Source: UBA2882 sp051877575
Lineage (GTDB): Bacteria; Bacillota; Clostridia; Lachnospirales; Lachnospiraceae
Assembly (NCBI GenBank): GCA_051877575.1
Contig: JBJEJA010000047.1
Location: 1 to 64,000 of the forward strand
Reading direction: 5' to 3'
DNA length: 64,000 nt
Below are positions 8,544 through 17,831 of the stretch, piece after piece (within the stretch, counting starts at the first letter, position 1; each line of letters opens with the position of its first letter). A model generated the notes under the pieces. The model did no database searches, was not told where the DNA came from, and saw nothing but the letters and a program-made list of their open reading frames with translations. The translations under genes were made by a program, and so were the position numbers.

Positions 8544-8597
8544 TAAAGATGGAAAAAGAGCCTGATTTTTGCTAAAATAGTGAATAGGTGAGCGAGT

Positions 8598-8918
8598 ATG
8601 ACTTGTAAGGAAGTTGAAAAACAGATACCTTTATTTTTAAAGGATTCTTTGGATGAGGAAAGTCTGGCTGAATTTATCAATCATATAAAACAATGTAAGG
8701 AATGTGAAGAAGAACTTGCAATCCAGTATCTGACGGTTGAGGGACTGGCGCGTCTGGAAGAAGGTGCCTCTTTCTTATTGGATGATGAGTTGACGATCAA
8801 GATCGGACAGGCAGACCGCCGTATCAGAATCAATCGCAGGATAGAGCGGATTTGCAAAAACATAGAAGCTTTGGCAATTTTGGTTCTGGGAGTTGCCATC
8901 GTTTATATGGTCTGGTAG
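8598..8918 (+). CDS. small zinc-finger (zf-HC2) anti-sigma-like membrane protein
   Basis: A 106-residue protein with CKEVEKQIPLFL at the N-terminus and the HIKQCKECEEEL motif (H-x3-C-x2-C) typical of the zinc-binding anti-sigma domain. It ends in one membrane helix (ALAILVLGVAIVYMVW) with almost nothing after it, so there is no sensor domain outside. AGGTGAG supports the start. No sigma factor gene is next to it, so its partner, if any, is elsewhere. Confidence 0.75.
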   Translation: MTCKEVEKQIPLFLKDSLDEESLAEFINHIKQCKECEEELAIQYLTVEGLARLEEGASFLLDDELTIKIGQADRRIRINRRIERICKNIEALAILVLGVAIVYMVW

Positions 8919-8959
8919 TAAGATAAATAGAAAAATAATCGGAGTAGGAAACAGGGATT

Positions 8960-11608
8960 ATGTCAAAAAAACTGGTATTGATAGACGGACACAGTATATT
9001 AAACAGGGCATTTTACGGAGTGCCTGATCTGACCAATGCAGAAGGGTTTCATACCAATGCAATCTATGGTTTTTTAAATATTTTATTTAAACTGCTGGAT
9101 GAAGAAAAGCCGGACGGACTGGCTGTCGCTTTTGATTTGTCAGCGCCGACGTTTCGTCATGAAATGTATGACGGCTATAAGGGAACCAGAAAGCCTATGC
9201 CCGATGAACTGAGGGAGCAGGTTCCGGTCATGAAGCAGGTGCTTCAGGCAATGGGAGTCCTGATCATGGAAAAGGCGGGGCTTGAGGCTGATGATATTCT
9301 GGGGACCATGGCAAAAAGGGCTGAGGCGGAAGGCTATGAAGTTTCTCTTGTGTCGGGAGACAGGGATCTTTTGCAGATCGCCACGGATCATATTAAGATC
9401 AGGATACCCAAGACCAAGGGAACAAGAACGGAAATTGAAGATTATTATGCAACGGATGTCAAGGAACGCTATCAGGTGACACCGGCGCAGTTTATAGAAT
9501 TGAAGGCTTTGATGGGTGACACGGCGGACAATATTCCCGGCGTGCCCAAGATCGGGGAGAAAACCGCAACCGGACTGATGGTGGAATACGGTTCCATTGA
9601 GCATATATATGAATGCTTGGAGCAGATTTCCAAGAAAAGTGTCAGGGAAACGCTGGCAGAGCACAGGGATCTGGCAGATTTGAGTCTGAAACTGGCTACC
9701 ATCTGCATCAATGCGGAACTTCCTTATCAATTGGAGGATGCGGCACTGGGAGATCTGTTTACCAAAGAAGCATATGACTGGTGTCTGAAATTGAATTTTA
9801 AAAACATGCTGGGCAGATTCGACCGGTCCAAGGTGGAAGAAAAAAACGAAAGAGTATTCCATCCGGTTACGGATCTGTCAGAGGCGGAAACGCTTTTTGC
9901 AGCATGTAAAAAAGCAAAACATCCGGCATTTGCATTTTTTGCGGACGACGATAAACTGTATGCAGTCAGCATCTGTATGGATGAGGAAAATTTATATTGC
10001 CTGTTTGTCAAAAATTTTATAAATCAGGATTATATTGTAACGAGACTGCAAACTTTAGCGGAAGCGTTTTCCGATACAGAGCAGAAACTTTTGGTATTTG
10101 ATGTGAAGAAATGTTATGATTACATTCCCTGTGATAACACCGGCGTGTTTTTTGACTGTAAGCTTGGCGCTTATCTGTTGAATCCCAATCACAAGGAATA
10201 TCTCATAGAAGATGTGGCGGGAGAATATGCAAATGTTTCATGCCGCGATTTCAAGCAGTGGTTTGCAAAGCAGAAACTGCAGGATGTTGCAGACGAGACA
10301 TCCAAAGAGTTTTTGGAGTATGCATGTATGCAGAGCCTGGCATTGATGCTTTCGTATGAACCCATCAGGGCAAAACTTGCGGAAGAAAATATGCTTTCAT
10401 TATATGAAACAATAGAAATGCCGTTGACCTATGTGCTCTATGATATGGAAAAAGAGGGTGTTCTGGCAGAAGGTGATGCACTCAAGGAGTACAGCAGGGT
10501 GCTGGGTGATAAAATAGACGAGCTGGAACAGCGCATTTACGATCAGGTCGGTGAAACATTCAATCTTAATTCGCCGAAACAGCTGGGAGAAATTCTGTTT
10601 GAAAAAATGGGATTAAAAGGCGGCAAAAAAACAAAAACCGGTTATTCCACCGCTGCGGATGTCTTGGAAAAGTTAGCTGCGGATAACCCTGTTGTGGCAG
10701 ATATTCTGGAGTATCGCGGTCTTGCCAAGCTAAAGAGCACTTATGCCGACGGTCTGACGGAGTTTATTGAGGAGGATGGCAGGATTCATTCTTCTTTCAA
10801 TCAGATGATCACTGCCACCGGGCGTATTTCATCTACGGAACCCAATTTACAAAATATTCCCATGCGGACGGAGATGGGCAGGATGATCCGCAAGGTATTT
10901 GTTGCCAAGGAAGGTTGTGTGCTGATCGATGCGGACTACTCACAGATCGAGCTACGTATTTTGGCGCATTTATCGGGAGATCAGGAATTGATTGCCGCTT
11001 ATCATACTGATGCGGATATTCATAAAATAACTGCTTCCAAGGTATTCCATACGCCTATGGATCAGGTGACTTCCCAGCAAAGGAGAAATGCAAAAGCGGT
11101 AAATTTCGGTATCGTTTACGGAATCAGTGCTTTCGGTCTCAGTCAGGACATCGGAACCTCTCAGAAGGAAGCGGCACAGTATATGCAGCAGTATTTTGAC
11201 ACCTATCCGGATGTAAAGCGTTATCAGGATGAAACGGTGGCTCGGGCAAAGGAAAACGGTTATACGACGACCATGTTTGACAGGAGAAGACCGATGCCGG
11301 AGTTGTCTTCCAGCAACTTCATGCAGAGACAGTTCGGTGAACGGGCATCCATGAATGCACCCATTCAGGGGACGGCGGCGGATATCATGAAAATTGCCAT
11401 GATCAATGTATACCGGGCGCTGAAAGAGGCAGGACTCAAATCAAAACTGATTTTGCAGGTGCATGATGAGCTGTTGATAGAGACTTATGAGGATGAGGTT
11501 GACCGGGTAAAAGAAATTCTTGCCGATAAGATGAAGCATGCGGCAGAGTTGTCGGTTCCTCTGGAAATCGACCTGAATGTAGGAAAAAACTGGTATGATG
11601 CACATTAA
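8960..11608 (+). CDS. polA: DNA polymerase I, proofreading domain degenerate
   Basis: PolA (882 residues) fills repair and Okazaki gaps. Residues 1-290 form the 5'-3' flap nuclease (LIDGHSILNRAFYG, GLEADDILGTMAK, SGDRDLLQ, ALMGDTADNIPGVPKIGEKTA). Residues about 300-470 correspond to the 3'-5' exonuclease domain but lack the acidic metal ligands: the place of DTETD reads AFFADDDKLY, and YACMQSLAL replaces the late Asp motif. It is therefore probably not proofreading. Residues 480-882 are the polymerase domain with DADYSQIELRILAHLSGD, RRNAKAVNFGIVYG and the catalytic VHDELL. coaE follows after 15 bases. Confidence 0.97.
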   Translation: MSKKLVLIDGHSILNRAFYGVPDLTNAEGFHTNAIYGFLNILFKLLDEEKPDGLAVAFDLSAPTFRHEMYDGYKGTRKPMPDELREQVPVMKQVLQAMGVLIMEKAGLEADDILGTMAKRAEAEGYEVSLVSGDRDLLQIATDHIKIRIPKTKGTRTEIEDYYATDVKERYQVTPAQFIELKALMGDTADNIPGVPKIGEKTATGLMVEYGSIEHIYECLEQISKKSVRETLAEHRDLADLSLKLATICINAELPYQLEDAALGDLFTKEAYDWCLKLNFKNMLGRFDRSKVEEKNERVFHPVTDLSEAETLFAACKKAKHPAFAFFADDDKLYAVSICMDEENLYCLFVKNFINQDYIVTRLQTLAEAFSDTEQKLLVFDVKKCYDYIPCDNTGVFFDCKLGAYLLNPNHKEYLIEDVAGEYANVSCRDFKQWFAKQKLQDVADETSKEFLEYACMQSLALMLSYEPIRAKLAEENMLSLYETIEMPLTYVLYDMEKEGVLAEGDALKEYSRVLGDKIDELEQRIYDQVGETFNLNSPKQLGEILFEKMGLKGGKKTKTGYSTAADVLEKLAADNPVVADILEYRGLAKLKSTYADGLTEFIEEDGRIHSSFNQMITATGRISSTEPNLQNIPMRTEMGRMIRKVFVAKEGCVLIDADYSQIELRILAHLSGDQELIAAYHTDADIHKITASKVFHTPMDQVTSQQRRNAKAVNFGIVYGISAFGLSQDIGTSQKEAAQYMQQYFDTYPDVKRYQDETVARAKENGYTTTMFDRRRPMPELSSSNFMQRQFGERASMNAPIQGTAADIMKIAMINVYRALKEAGLKSKLILQVHDELLIETYEDEVDRVKEILADKMKHAAELSVPLEIDLNVGKNWYDAH

Positions 11609-11623
11609 GTGATGAGGATAGAC

Positions 11624-12235
11624 ATGAAGACTATAGGAATTACAGGCGGTGTCGGGGCGGGAAAGTCCCTGATTTTAAACTATATTGAAAGTCATTACCG
11701 GGCAAAAATTTATATGGCAGATGATATTGCCAACTTTCTGAAAGAGCCGGGACAAAGCTGTTATGAACCGATAGTGGAACTGCTCGGGGCAGAGATTTTG
11801 GACCGGGATGGCGGAATTGACAAACAAAAAATGGCGGAACGCATTTTCGGAGAGCGGGAGCTGCTGCAACGCGTCAACGATATATTACATCCTGCGGTAA
11901 AGCAGTTTGTTTTGTCCGAAATAGAGCGGGAGAGAAAAAAGAAGGAAATCGATTTTTTCATTCTGGAGGCCGCATTGCTGATCGAGGAGCATTATGATGC
12001 AATTCTGGATGAATTGTGGTATATTCGTGCAGAGGAAGAAATCAGAAGTGACCGGCTCCGCCAGTCCCGGGGATATTCGGACGAAAAGATTCGAAATATT
12101 ATGAAAAATCAGCTGTCGGATGAGGTTTTTGCAAAACATTGTAAAGTGATTATTGAAAACAATCATGATCCCGAAGAAACATATCGGCAGATTGATAAGA
12201 AATTGGGGGAATACATAGGTGCAGAAAGCAAATAG
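11624..12235 (+). CDS. coaE: dephospho-CoA kinase
   Basis: CoaE (203 residues) phosphorylates dephospho-CoA in the last step of coenzyme A synthesis. It has the P-loop GITGGVGAGKS, the substrate-lid region (HPAVKQFVLSEIE) and an Arg-rich CoA-binding stretch (RSDRLRQSRGYSDEKI). The start at 11624 has GAGG (11614-11617) six bases upstream; a GTG directly after the polA stop codon would add five residues. The polA-coaE order is common in Firmicutes. Its last 17 bases overlap the next gene. Confidence 0.92.
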   Translation: MKTIGITGGVGAGKSLILNYIESHYRAKIYMADDIANFLKEPGQSCYEPIVELLGAEILDRDGGIDKQKMAERIFGERELLQRVNDILHPAVKQFVLSEIERERKKKEIDFFILEAALLIEEHYDAILDELWYIRAEEEIRSDRLRQSRGYSDEKIRNIMKNQLSDEVFAKHCKVIIENNHDPEETYRQIDKKLGEYIGAESK

Positions 12236-14744
12236 TGGAAAAGGTTCATATGTATATGGTTTAGATATCGGTACCAGAAGCATTGTGGGAACGGTAGGAT
12301 ACAGGCAGAAGGACAGATTTGTGGTTGTAGCCCAACAGATCAAGGAGCATGAATCGAGAGCGATGCTGGATGGGCAGATCCATGATATCGGCGCAGTCAG
12401 CGATACAATCAGAGTTGTAACGGATCTGTTGGAAGAAAAAATCGGTGAGCCGTTGAAACAGGTCTGTATTGCGGCAGCCGGCCGCGTGCTGAAGACGGTG
12501 ACGGTTCATGCGGATTTGGATCTTGAGAGTGAAAAGACGATAACCGGTGAGGATATTCATGTTTTGGATTCCTACGGCATCGAAAAGGCATATGAGGTTT
12601 TTCAAAAAGAAAATGATTCGGACATGAAATTTTATTGTGTGGGCTATTCCGTCATGCATTATTATATGAATGGCTATCCGATGAATAATCTGGAAAATCA
12701 TAAGGCTAAGGAAATTTCCGCCGATATGATAGCCACATTTTTGCCGGATGATGTGGTGGACGGCTTGTATAAGGCAGTGGAGCTGGCAGGGCTGGAAGTG
12801 GCAAACCTGACATTGGAGCCTATTGCGGCTATTGAGCTGGCAATCCCCGAAATGTACCGGATGCTGAATATCGCATTGATTGATGTGGGAGCCGGAACTT
12901 CCGATATTTCCATTACAAAGGACGGAAGTATTATTGCATACGGTATGCTTCCTGTGGCCGGAGATTGTCTGACGGAGGATATTGCAAGACACTGTCTGGT
13001 GGACTTTCAGACGGCGGAGCAGATCAAGCGCGGGATTGAGACACAGGAAGTTGTAGAATATAAGGATATTATGGGACTACCCCAAAAGATCTCCAAAGAT
13101 GAGGTGCTTTCCGTTGTAGCGGATGATTTGGAGGATATGGCGGAGCAGGCTGCCGATAAGATCAAAGAATTGAACGGCAATAAACCTGTCAGCGCTGTAT
13201 TTGTGGTCGGCGGAGGCGGAAAAATCGCCACATATACGGACAGAGTGGCAAAGCATCTGGGTATTGCGCCGGAGCGTTGTGCGGTCAGAGGCGAAGAGGT
13301 TATGATGAAGATCGACTTCATGGACAGGAACAGTGTCAAAGATTCCCTGATGGTAACACCCATCGGTATCTGTCTGAATTTTTACGAGCAGAGTAATAAT
13401 TTTATCTTTGTTACTTTTAATGATAAGAGAGTGAAATTATATGATAATAATCGCCTTGCCATTGTGGATGCGGCGATTTTGGCAGAGTTCCCAAATGAAG
13501 ATCTGTTTCCGAAGAGGGGAGAACCGCTGGAGTTTGAGCTTAACGGAAAGCCTGTAACAATCCGGGGCAGCCGCGGTGAATCCGCTACGGTTCTTTTAAA
13601 CGGCAATGAGGCGGATATCCATACGGCGATCAGAAGCAACGATGTAATCAAGGTAATTCCGTCAACGGCAGGGGAAAAAGCGGTTATGGAGGTTTCCAAG
13701 CTGCCGGAATATGAAGGAAGTCTTACCATTCATCTGGATGGGAAGGATATATGCGTTCCAAAGTTAGCCAGTGTCAACGGGCAGCTGCAGTCGGCTTATT
13801 ATCGGATCCAGGACGGAGACAAGGTAGAACTGTTGAATTATTATACGGTTCTGCAGGTTTTGGAGTTTATGGATATTGCGGCCGAGAATATCGGTCAGGT
13901 CATGGTCAATCACGAAGTGGTAGATTTATCCGCCAAAGTATATGATAATTTTACGGTATCTCTGAAGATAGAGGAAGCGGCAAATACTGTGGAAACAGAA
14001 ACTGCAGAAACTGAGATTGCAGAGTCAGGGCAGGAAAATGCAGCAAAGCAGGAAAATATAGTCGCAGAGCAGCCGGAAGACACTGCTATGACGGAAGAAA
14101 CGGCACAACCGGAGGAAAAAGCGGGAACTTTGGAAGGAATGTCGGCACTGGAAAAAGCGAAGGCCGATGCGGATAGACTGGTAACACAGTTGCAGTACGA
14201 GCGGGCGGAAGAAGCGCTTGCACAAATGATACAGTCGGCATTAAATCCGGCGGCTGTATCGGCTGATATGCAGAAACAGGAAGCGGTAGAACAGATCCGT
14301 GTAGAAAAAAGCAGTAAAGAGTTGTACGGGAGTCTGCAAAATAATATTAACCGTTTAAAAAGCGGTACACCAATCACGGAACTGCGTGATGAAGCAATCG
14401 GAAAGGCAGAACAACCGATGAAAATGATGCAGGCAGAGTCGGAGACGAAAGCGGAAGAAGAAAAGAAAGAGCCTGAAGAGGTAAAAACGCTGACCATTCC
14501 GCCTATGAGTACGGAAAATGTGGATGGAAAACTGTTGCAGATCCTGCATGTCATTGTCAATGATGAGCTGGTGACCCTGAAAGGAAAGCCGGATTACATT
14601 TATGTGGATGTATTTGAATTCATTCAGTTTGATCTGTCCAAACCGCAGGGAAAATCGGTGGAAACTTTAATAAACGGAAGAAAAGCACAGTATACGGAGC
14701 CTCTTAGCAACGGCGACCGGCTGGAGATTTTCTGGAAGGATTAA
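12219..14744 (+). CDS. FtsA/PilM-like actin-family ATPase with long C-terminal extension
   Basis: An 841-residue protein. Residues 5-350 form an actin-like FtsA domain: GLDIGTRSIVGTVGY (phosphate 1), LIDVGAGTSDISI (phosphate 2), VFVVGGGGKIATYTDRVAKHLG (adenosine). After it come about 230 residues with two ubiquitin-like looking segments (VTIRGSRGESATVLLNGNEADI; YYRIQDGDKVELLNYYTVLQVLEFMDI). A Glu/Ala-rich, coiled-coil-prone linker spans about 590-745, and the C-terminal domain (KLLQILHVIVNDELVTLKGKPDYIYVDVFEFIQFD...GDRLEIFWKD) repeats the same style of fold. No FtsA membrane-binding amphipathic helix is obvious at the end. GTG start with GGGGGA upstream, overlapping coaE. No ftsZ is nearby. 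It may be a cell-envelope protein rather than the divisome FtsA. Confidence 0.7.
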   Translation: MQKANSGKGSYVYGLDIGTRSIVGTVGYRQKDRFVVVAQQIKEHESRAMLDGQIHDIGAVSDTIRVVTDLLEEKIGEPLKQVCIAAAGRVLKTVTVHADLDLESEKTITGEDIHVLDSYGIEKAYEVFQKENDSDMKFYCVGYSVMHYYMNGYPMNNLENHKAKEISADMIATFLPDDVVDGLYKAVELAGLEVANLTLEPIAAIELAIPEMYRMLNIALIDVGAGTSDISITKDGSIIAYGMLPVAGDCLTEDIARHCLVDFQTAEQIKRGIETQEVVEYKDIMGLPQKISKDEVLSVVADDLEDMAEQAADKIKELNGNKPVSAVFVVGGGGKIATYTDRVAKHLGIAPERCAVRGEEVMMKIDFMDRNSVKDSLMVTPIGICLNFYEQSNNFIFVTFNDKRVKLYDNNRLAIVDAAILAEFPNEDLFPKRGEPLEFELNGKPVTIRGSRGESATVLLNGNEADIHTAIRSNDVIKVIPSTAGEKAVMEVSKLPEYEGSLTIHLDGKDICVPKLASVNGQLQSAYYRIQDGDKVELLNYYTVLQVLEFMDIAAENIGQVMVNHEVVDLSAKVYDNFTVSLKIEEAANTVETETAETEIAESGQENAAKQENIVAEQPEDTAMTEETAQPEEKAGTLEGMSALEKAKADADRLVTQLQYERAEEALAQMIQSALNPAAVSADMQKQEAVEQIRVEKSSKELYGSLQNNINRLKSGTPITELRDEAIGKAEQPMKMMQAESETKAEEEKKEPEEVKTLTIPPMSTENVDGKLLQILHVIVNDELVTLKGKPDYIYVDVFEFIQFDLSKPQGKSVETLINGRKAQYTEPLSNGDRLEIFWKD

Positions 14745-14747
14745 AAC

Positions 14748-15545
14748 ATGCGATTACTTAGTATTGCCAGCGGAAGCAGCGGAAACTGCATTTACGTTGG
14801 CGATGACCATACACATATTTTGGTTGATGCCGGCATCAGCAAAAAAAGAATTGAAGAAGGATTGAATACCATTGGCCTTAGCATAGATGATCTGACTGCT
14901 GTATTCATAACGCACGAGCACATTGACCATATCGGCGGGCTCGGTGTGCTGACAAGAAAATGCGAGGCACCGGTCTATGCCACCGGCGGTACCATAGAAG
15001 GTATTTTTCAAACGTCTTCTTTGGGACGGATAGACAGGGAACAGTTTGTTGAGATAACAGAGAATCAGTGTGTTACCATAGGAGACATCAAAGTGGATCC
15101 CATGAGGATTTCCCATGATGCGGCGCAGCCGGTCGCATATCGTTTCTTTGAGCGGGATAAAAAGATTGCCGTTGCAACGGATTTGGGAATGATTACGGAA
15201 GAAAACGAAGAAAAGCTTAAGGGAATGGATGCCATTCTGCTGGAAGCGAATCATGATGTCAATATGCTTCAGGTGGGACCGTATCCCTATTACCTGAAAC
15301 AGAGAATATTGGGAAACAGAGGGCATTTATCCAATGAAAATGCAGGGAGATTGTTAAGCCGGATTGTGCATGATGGTCTGAAACATATTTATCTGGGACA
15401 CCTGAGTAAAGAAAATAATATGCCGGCACTTGCTTATGAAGCGGTACGGCTGGAGATCACCATGGGAGATAATCCGTATCAGGCATCGGATTTCCCCATA
15501 GATATTGCAAAGCGGAGCGAACCGTCCAAAGTTGTGGTTGTCTGA
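14748..15545 (+). CDS. YycJ/WalJ-like metallo-beta-lactamase-fold protein
   Basis: A 265-residue MBL-fold protein starting LLSIASGSSGNCIYVG, the YycJ signature, with the metal motif ITHEHIDHIGG, the His in RISHDAAQPVAYRF, the Asp in IAVATDLGMIT, and HIYLGHLSKENN. Family members are proposed 5'-3' exonucleases linked to DNA repair and cell-wall control, often beside WalK/WalR, which are not seen here. Start three bases after the previous stop, so it is co-translated with the FtsA-like gene. Confidence 0.85.
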   Translation: MRLLSIASGSSGNCIYVGDDHTHILVDAGISKKRIEEGLNTIGLSIDDLTAVFITHEHIDHIGGLGVLTRKCEAPVYATGGTIEGIFQTSSLGRIDREQFVEITENQCVTIGDIKVDPMRISHDAAQPVAYRFFERDKKIAVATDLGMITEENEEKLKGMDAILLEANHDVNMLQVGPYPYYLKQRILGNRGHLSNENAGRLLSRIVHDGLKHIYLGHLSKENNMPALAYEAVRLEITMGDNPYQASDFPIDIAKRSEPSKVVVV

Positions 15546-15584
15546 ATGAGTCTGAATGAACAGGCTGCTTTGGTCCAATAGGGA

Positions 15585-16628
15585 TTATTGTTGATTCCGG
15601 CTGTCGTGAATTGCATAATCCTTTGTAATAAAGACCGCCTCAATGCCGTCCAGACTGTTGATCAATGCCTGTGCATCAGTAAGTCCCAGCATCAGACAGG
15701 TGGTGCTTAAGGCATCTCCCTCCATGGAGGAATCCGAGATGATGGTGACGGAAAGCAGGTCGTTGGAAACCGGATAACCGGTTTTCGGATCCAGTATGTG
15801 ATGATAGATCATATCATCAATTTGAAAGTAGCGTTCATAAATGCCGCTTGTTACAACAGATTGATCGGATATGGATAATACTTCTATGGGGGTATTGGTT
15901 TCAAAAGGCTTTTCAATACCGATTTTAAAAGGCGTTCCGTCCGGTTTGTTACCGATAGTCAGTACGTTGCCGCCCAGATTGACAGTAGCGCTTGTGATTC
16001 CGTGGGAAATCAGATATTCTTTGATTTTATCCGCAATATAACCTTTGGCAATAAAGCCAAGATCAATTTGGGCATCCGGGTCCGTAAGGGTAACCGTACA
16101 GGCTGCTTCGTCATATCGGATACCAGTGTAGTCTACATGACTGAGTGCTTCGGATAATGCATTTTCGTCGGGTAGTGCCGTTTTATCCGCATTTCTGTCC
16201 GCAGATGAAAAATCCCACAAATCTTTGACCGGAGCAATGGTAATATCAATAGCGCCGTCTGTCAGCTTGCTGTAGGAAAGAGACTGTCGGATCAGTGTGA
16301 TGGTTTCGGGACTGACGGAAACGGGTTCTCCGTCTGCATGATTGATGCGGTAGACATCGCTTCCGGGAACCGTACGGCTAAAGAGATTTTCATAGCTGCG
16401 GCACAAATCCAGTGCACCCTGTAAAGTGTCTGTATCGTCGGTTCCGTATAACGTAATGGTAACAACGGTATCAAAGGCGATGACCGTGTCCTGTACAGAC
16501 GTATTATTAGCGGTAGGTACGGTACATCCTGTCAGGCTGAATAACAACAGGCATAATGGGAATAAAATACCCGGATATTTTGTTATAAGATTTTTCCGTT
16601 TCGGATAAAGTTGATGTTTGATTTTCAT
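15585..16628 (-). CDS. apbE: FAD:protein FMN transferase, lipoprotein
   Basis: ApbE (347 residues) flavinylates exported proteins such as RnfG-type subunits by attaching FMN to a threonine. The N-terminus is a lipoprotein signal ending LFSLTGC. It has FDTVVTITLYG, the FAD/Mg region GFIAKGYIADKIKEYL, VNLGGNVLTIGNKPDG, and SVVTSGIYERYF with HHILDPKTGYPV. Length is typical. The ATG at 16628 is preferred to an in-frame ATG six codons upstream because it directly precedes the signal peptide. Divergent from the GH25 gene with a 57-base spacer. Confidence 0.93.
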   Translation of the reverse strand: MKIKHQLYPKRKNLITKYPGILFPLCLLLFSLTGCTVPTANNTSVQDTVIAFDTVVTITLYGTDDTDTLQGALDLCRSYENLFSRTVPGSDVYRINHADGEPVSVSPETITLIRQSLSYSKLTDGAIDITIAPVKDLWDFSSADRNADKTALPDENALSEALSHVDYTGIRYDEAACTVTLTDPDAQIDLGFIAKGYIADKIKEYLISHGITSATVNLGGNVLTIGNKPDGTPFKIGIEKPFETNTPIEVLSISDQSVVTSGIYERYFQIDDMIYHHILDPKTGYPVSNDLLSVTIISDSSMEGDALSTTCLMLGLTDAQALINSLDGIEAVFITKDYAIHDSRNQQ

Positions 16629-16685
16629 GAATGCATCATAACACATTTTAAGAGACTTTCAAACAATAAAGAGAAGGAAGAGTAA

Positions 16686-17831
16686 ATGAAATTATCGGAT
16701 GATTTTGAAAATGACAGCATTAAATCAGGAATTTCTCTGGGAGCAATGCTTGCGGGCGTTCTTTCGTTTATGGCTGTTCTGGTTGCCGTGGTTATTATGG
16801 TCAACAGATCTCAGGACGGAAAACGAAGCACACGAAATAATTCAAATAACGGAAATGTATCGGCTGAGGAGAATATGTCTCTCAGTGATAATGAAACTTC
16901 CGCATATCCCATAGGAGAATCCACCTTGGTTTCCGATGATCTGGATTTCTGGAATATGTATAAAGAAGATTCCGATTTGGATAAATCGCTGGATCACACA
17001 GGGGAAAGATATGCTCAAAATCTGGAGAAATTAGAAAAAGAGGAAGAGGGGGAGGATTTGTCCGAAAACGGAACAAAGACAGAAGTAATCCTGCCTGACG
17101 GAACTTCCCAATGGGTTATGATCAATGCTTATATAGAGAAAAATACGTATGATTACACGGGTCTTGTGTATGAAGAACCATTTATGCGGTATTATGCGGA
17201 AGGGAAAAAAGTATCCAGACAGGGCATTAAAATCGATGACAGTTACGGCGTGATCGACTTTGAAAGAGTGGAAGATGACGGTATTGATTATTGTATGATA
17301 CGCATAGGGAAAAGAGGATATGCGACCGGAGCCGTAACCATGGATGATGATTGTCTTCAGTATATGGCATCGGCAAAGGAAGCCGGACTGGGTGTAGGTG
17401 TGTATTTTTATTCACAGGCGGCAAATGAGGCTGAGGCTGTAGAAGAGGCAAATCTGGTGCTCCAGATGCTGGAACAGTCGGAAGTGAAGCCGGATTATCC
17501 GGTTGTGTTTGATATGGAACTTGTCAGCAATGATACTTCCAGAACCGAAAATCTGACCAAAAGTCAGCTTACTGCTATTACAAAGGCATTTTGTGATACC
17601 GTCAGTCAGGGTGGATATACGCCTGCCGTTTACGGAAATAAATACTGGCTTTTGCGGAAGCTGGATCTGACCCAACTCGGAAGCTATAATATATGGCTTT
17701 CCCAGGACAGCGATATTCCCGATTATCCATATCAGTTTGCCATGTGGGAATACAAACAGGATGCGGAGATAGACGGAATTGCCGGAAAGGTTTCCATGAG
17801 TATCAGTTTTATTGATTATGAAATGCGTTAA
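16686..17831 (+). CDS. membrane-anchored GH25 muramidase
   Basis: A 381-residue protein with one N-terminal membrane helix (about 18-40), a disordered charged linker to about 150, then a glycoside hydrolase family 25 lysozyme domain. GIKIDDSYGVIDFERV carries the first acidic strand, FVMIRIG-like YCMIRIGKRGY the second, VGVYFYSQA the third, and YPVVFDMEL the acidic pair expected for catalysis. It probably cleaves peptidoglycan outside the cell. Its last 23 bases overlap the end of the convergent AP2-like gene, so the two transcripts are complementary at their 3' ends. Confidence 0.85.
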   Translation: MKLSDDFENDSIKSGISLGAMLAGVLSFMAVLVAVVIMVNRSQDGKRSTRNNSNNGNVSAEENMSLSDNETSAYPIGESTLVSDDLDFWNMYKEDSDLDKSLDHTGERYAQNLEKLEKEEEGEDLSENGTKTEVILPDGTSQWVMINAYIEKNTYDYTGLVYEEPFMRYYAEGKKVSRQGIKIDDSYGVIDFERVEDDGIDYCMIRIGKRGYATGAVTMDDDCLQYMASAKEAGLGVGVYFYSQAANEAEAVEEANLVLQMLEQSEVKPDYPVVFDMELVSNDTSRTENLTKSQLTAITKAFCDTVSQGGYTPAVYGNKYWLLRKLDLTQLGSYNIWLSQDSDIPDYPYQFAMWEYKQDAEIDGIAGKVSMSISFIDYEMR

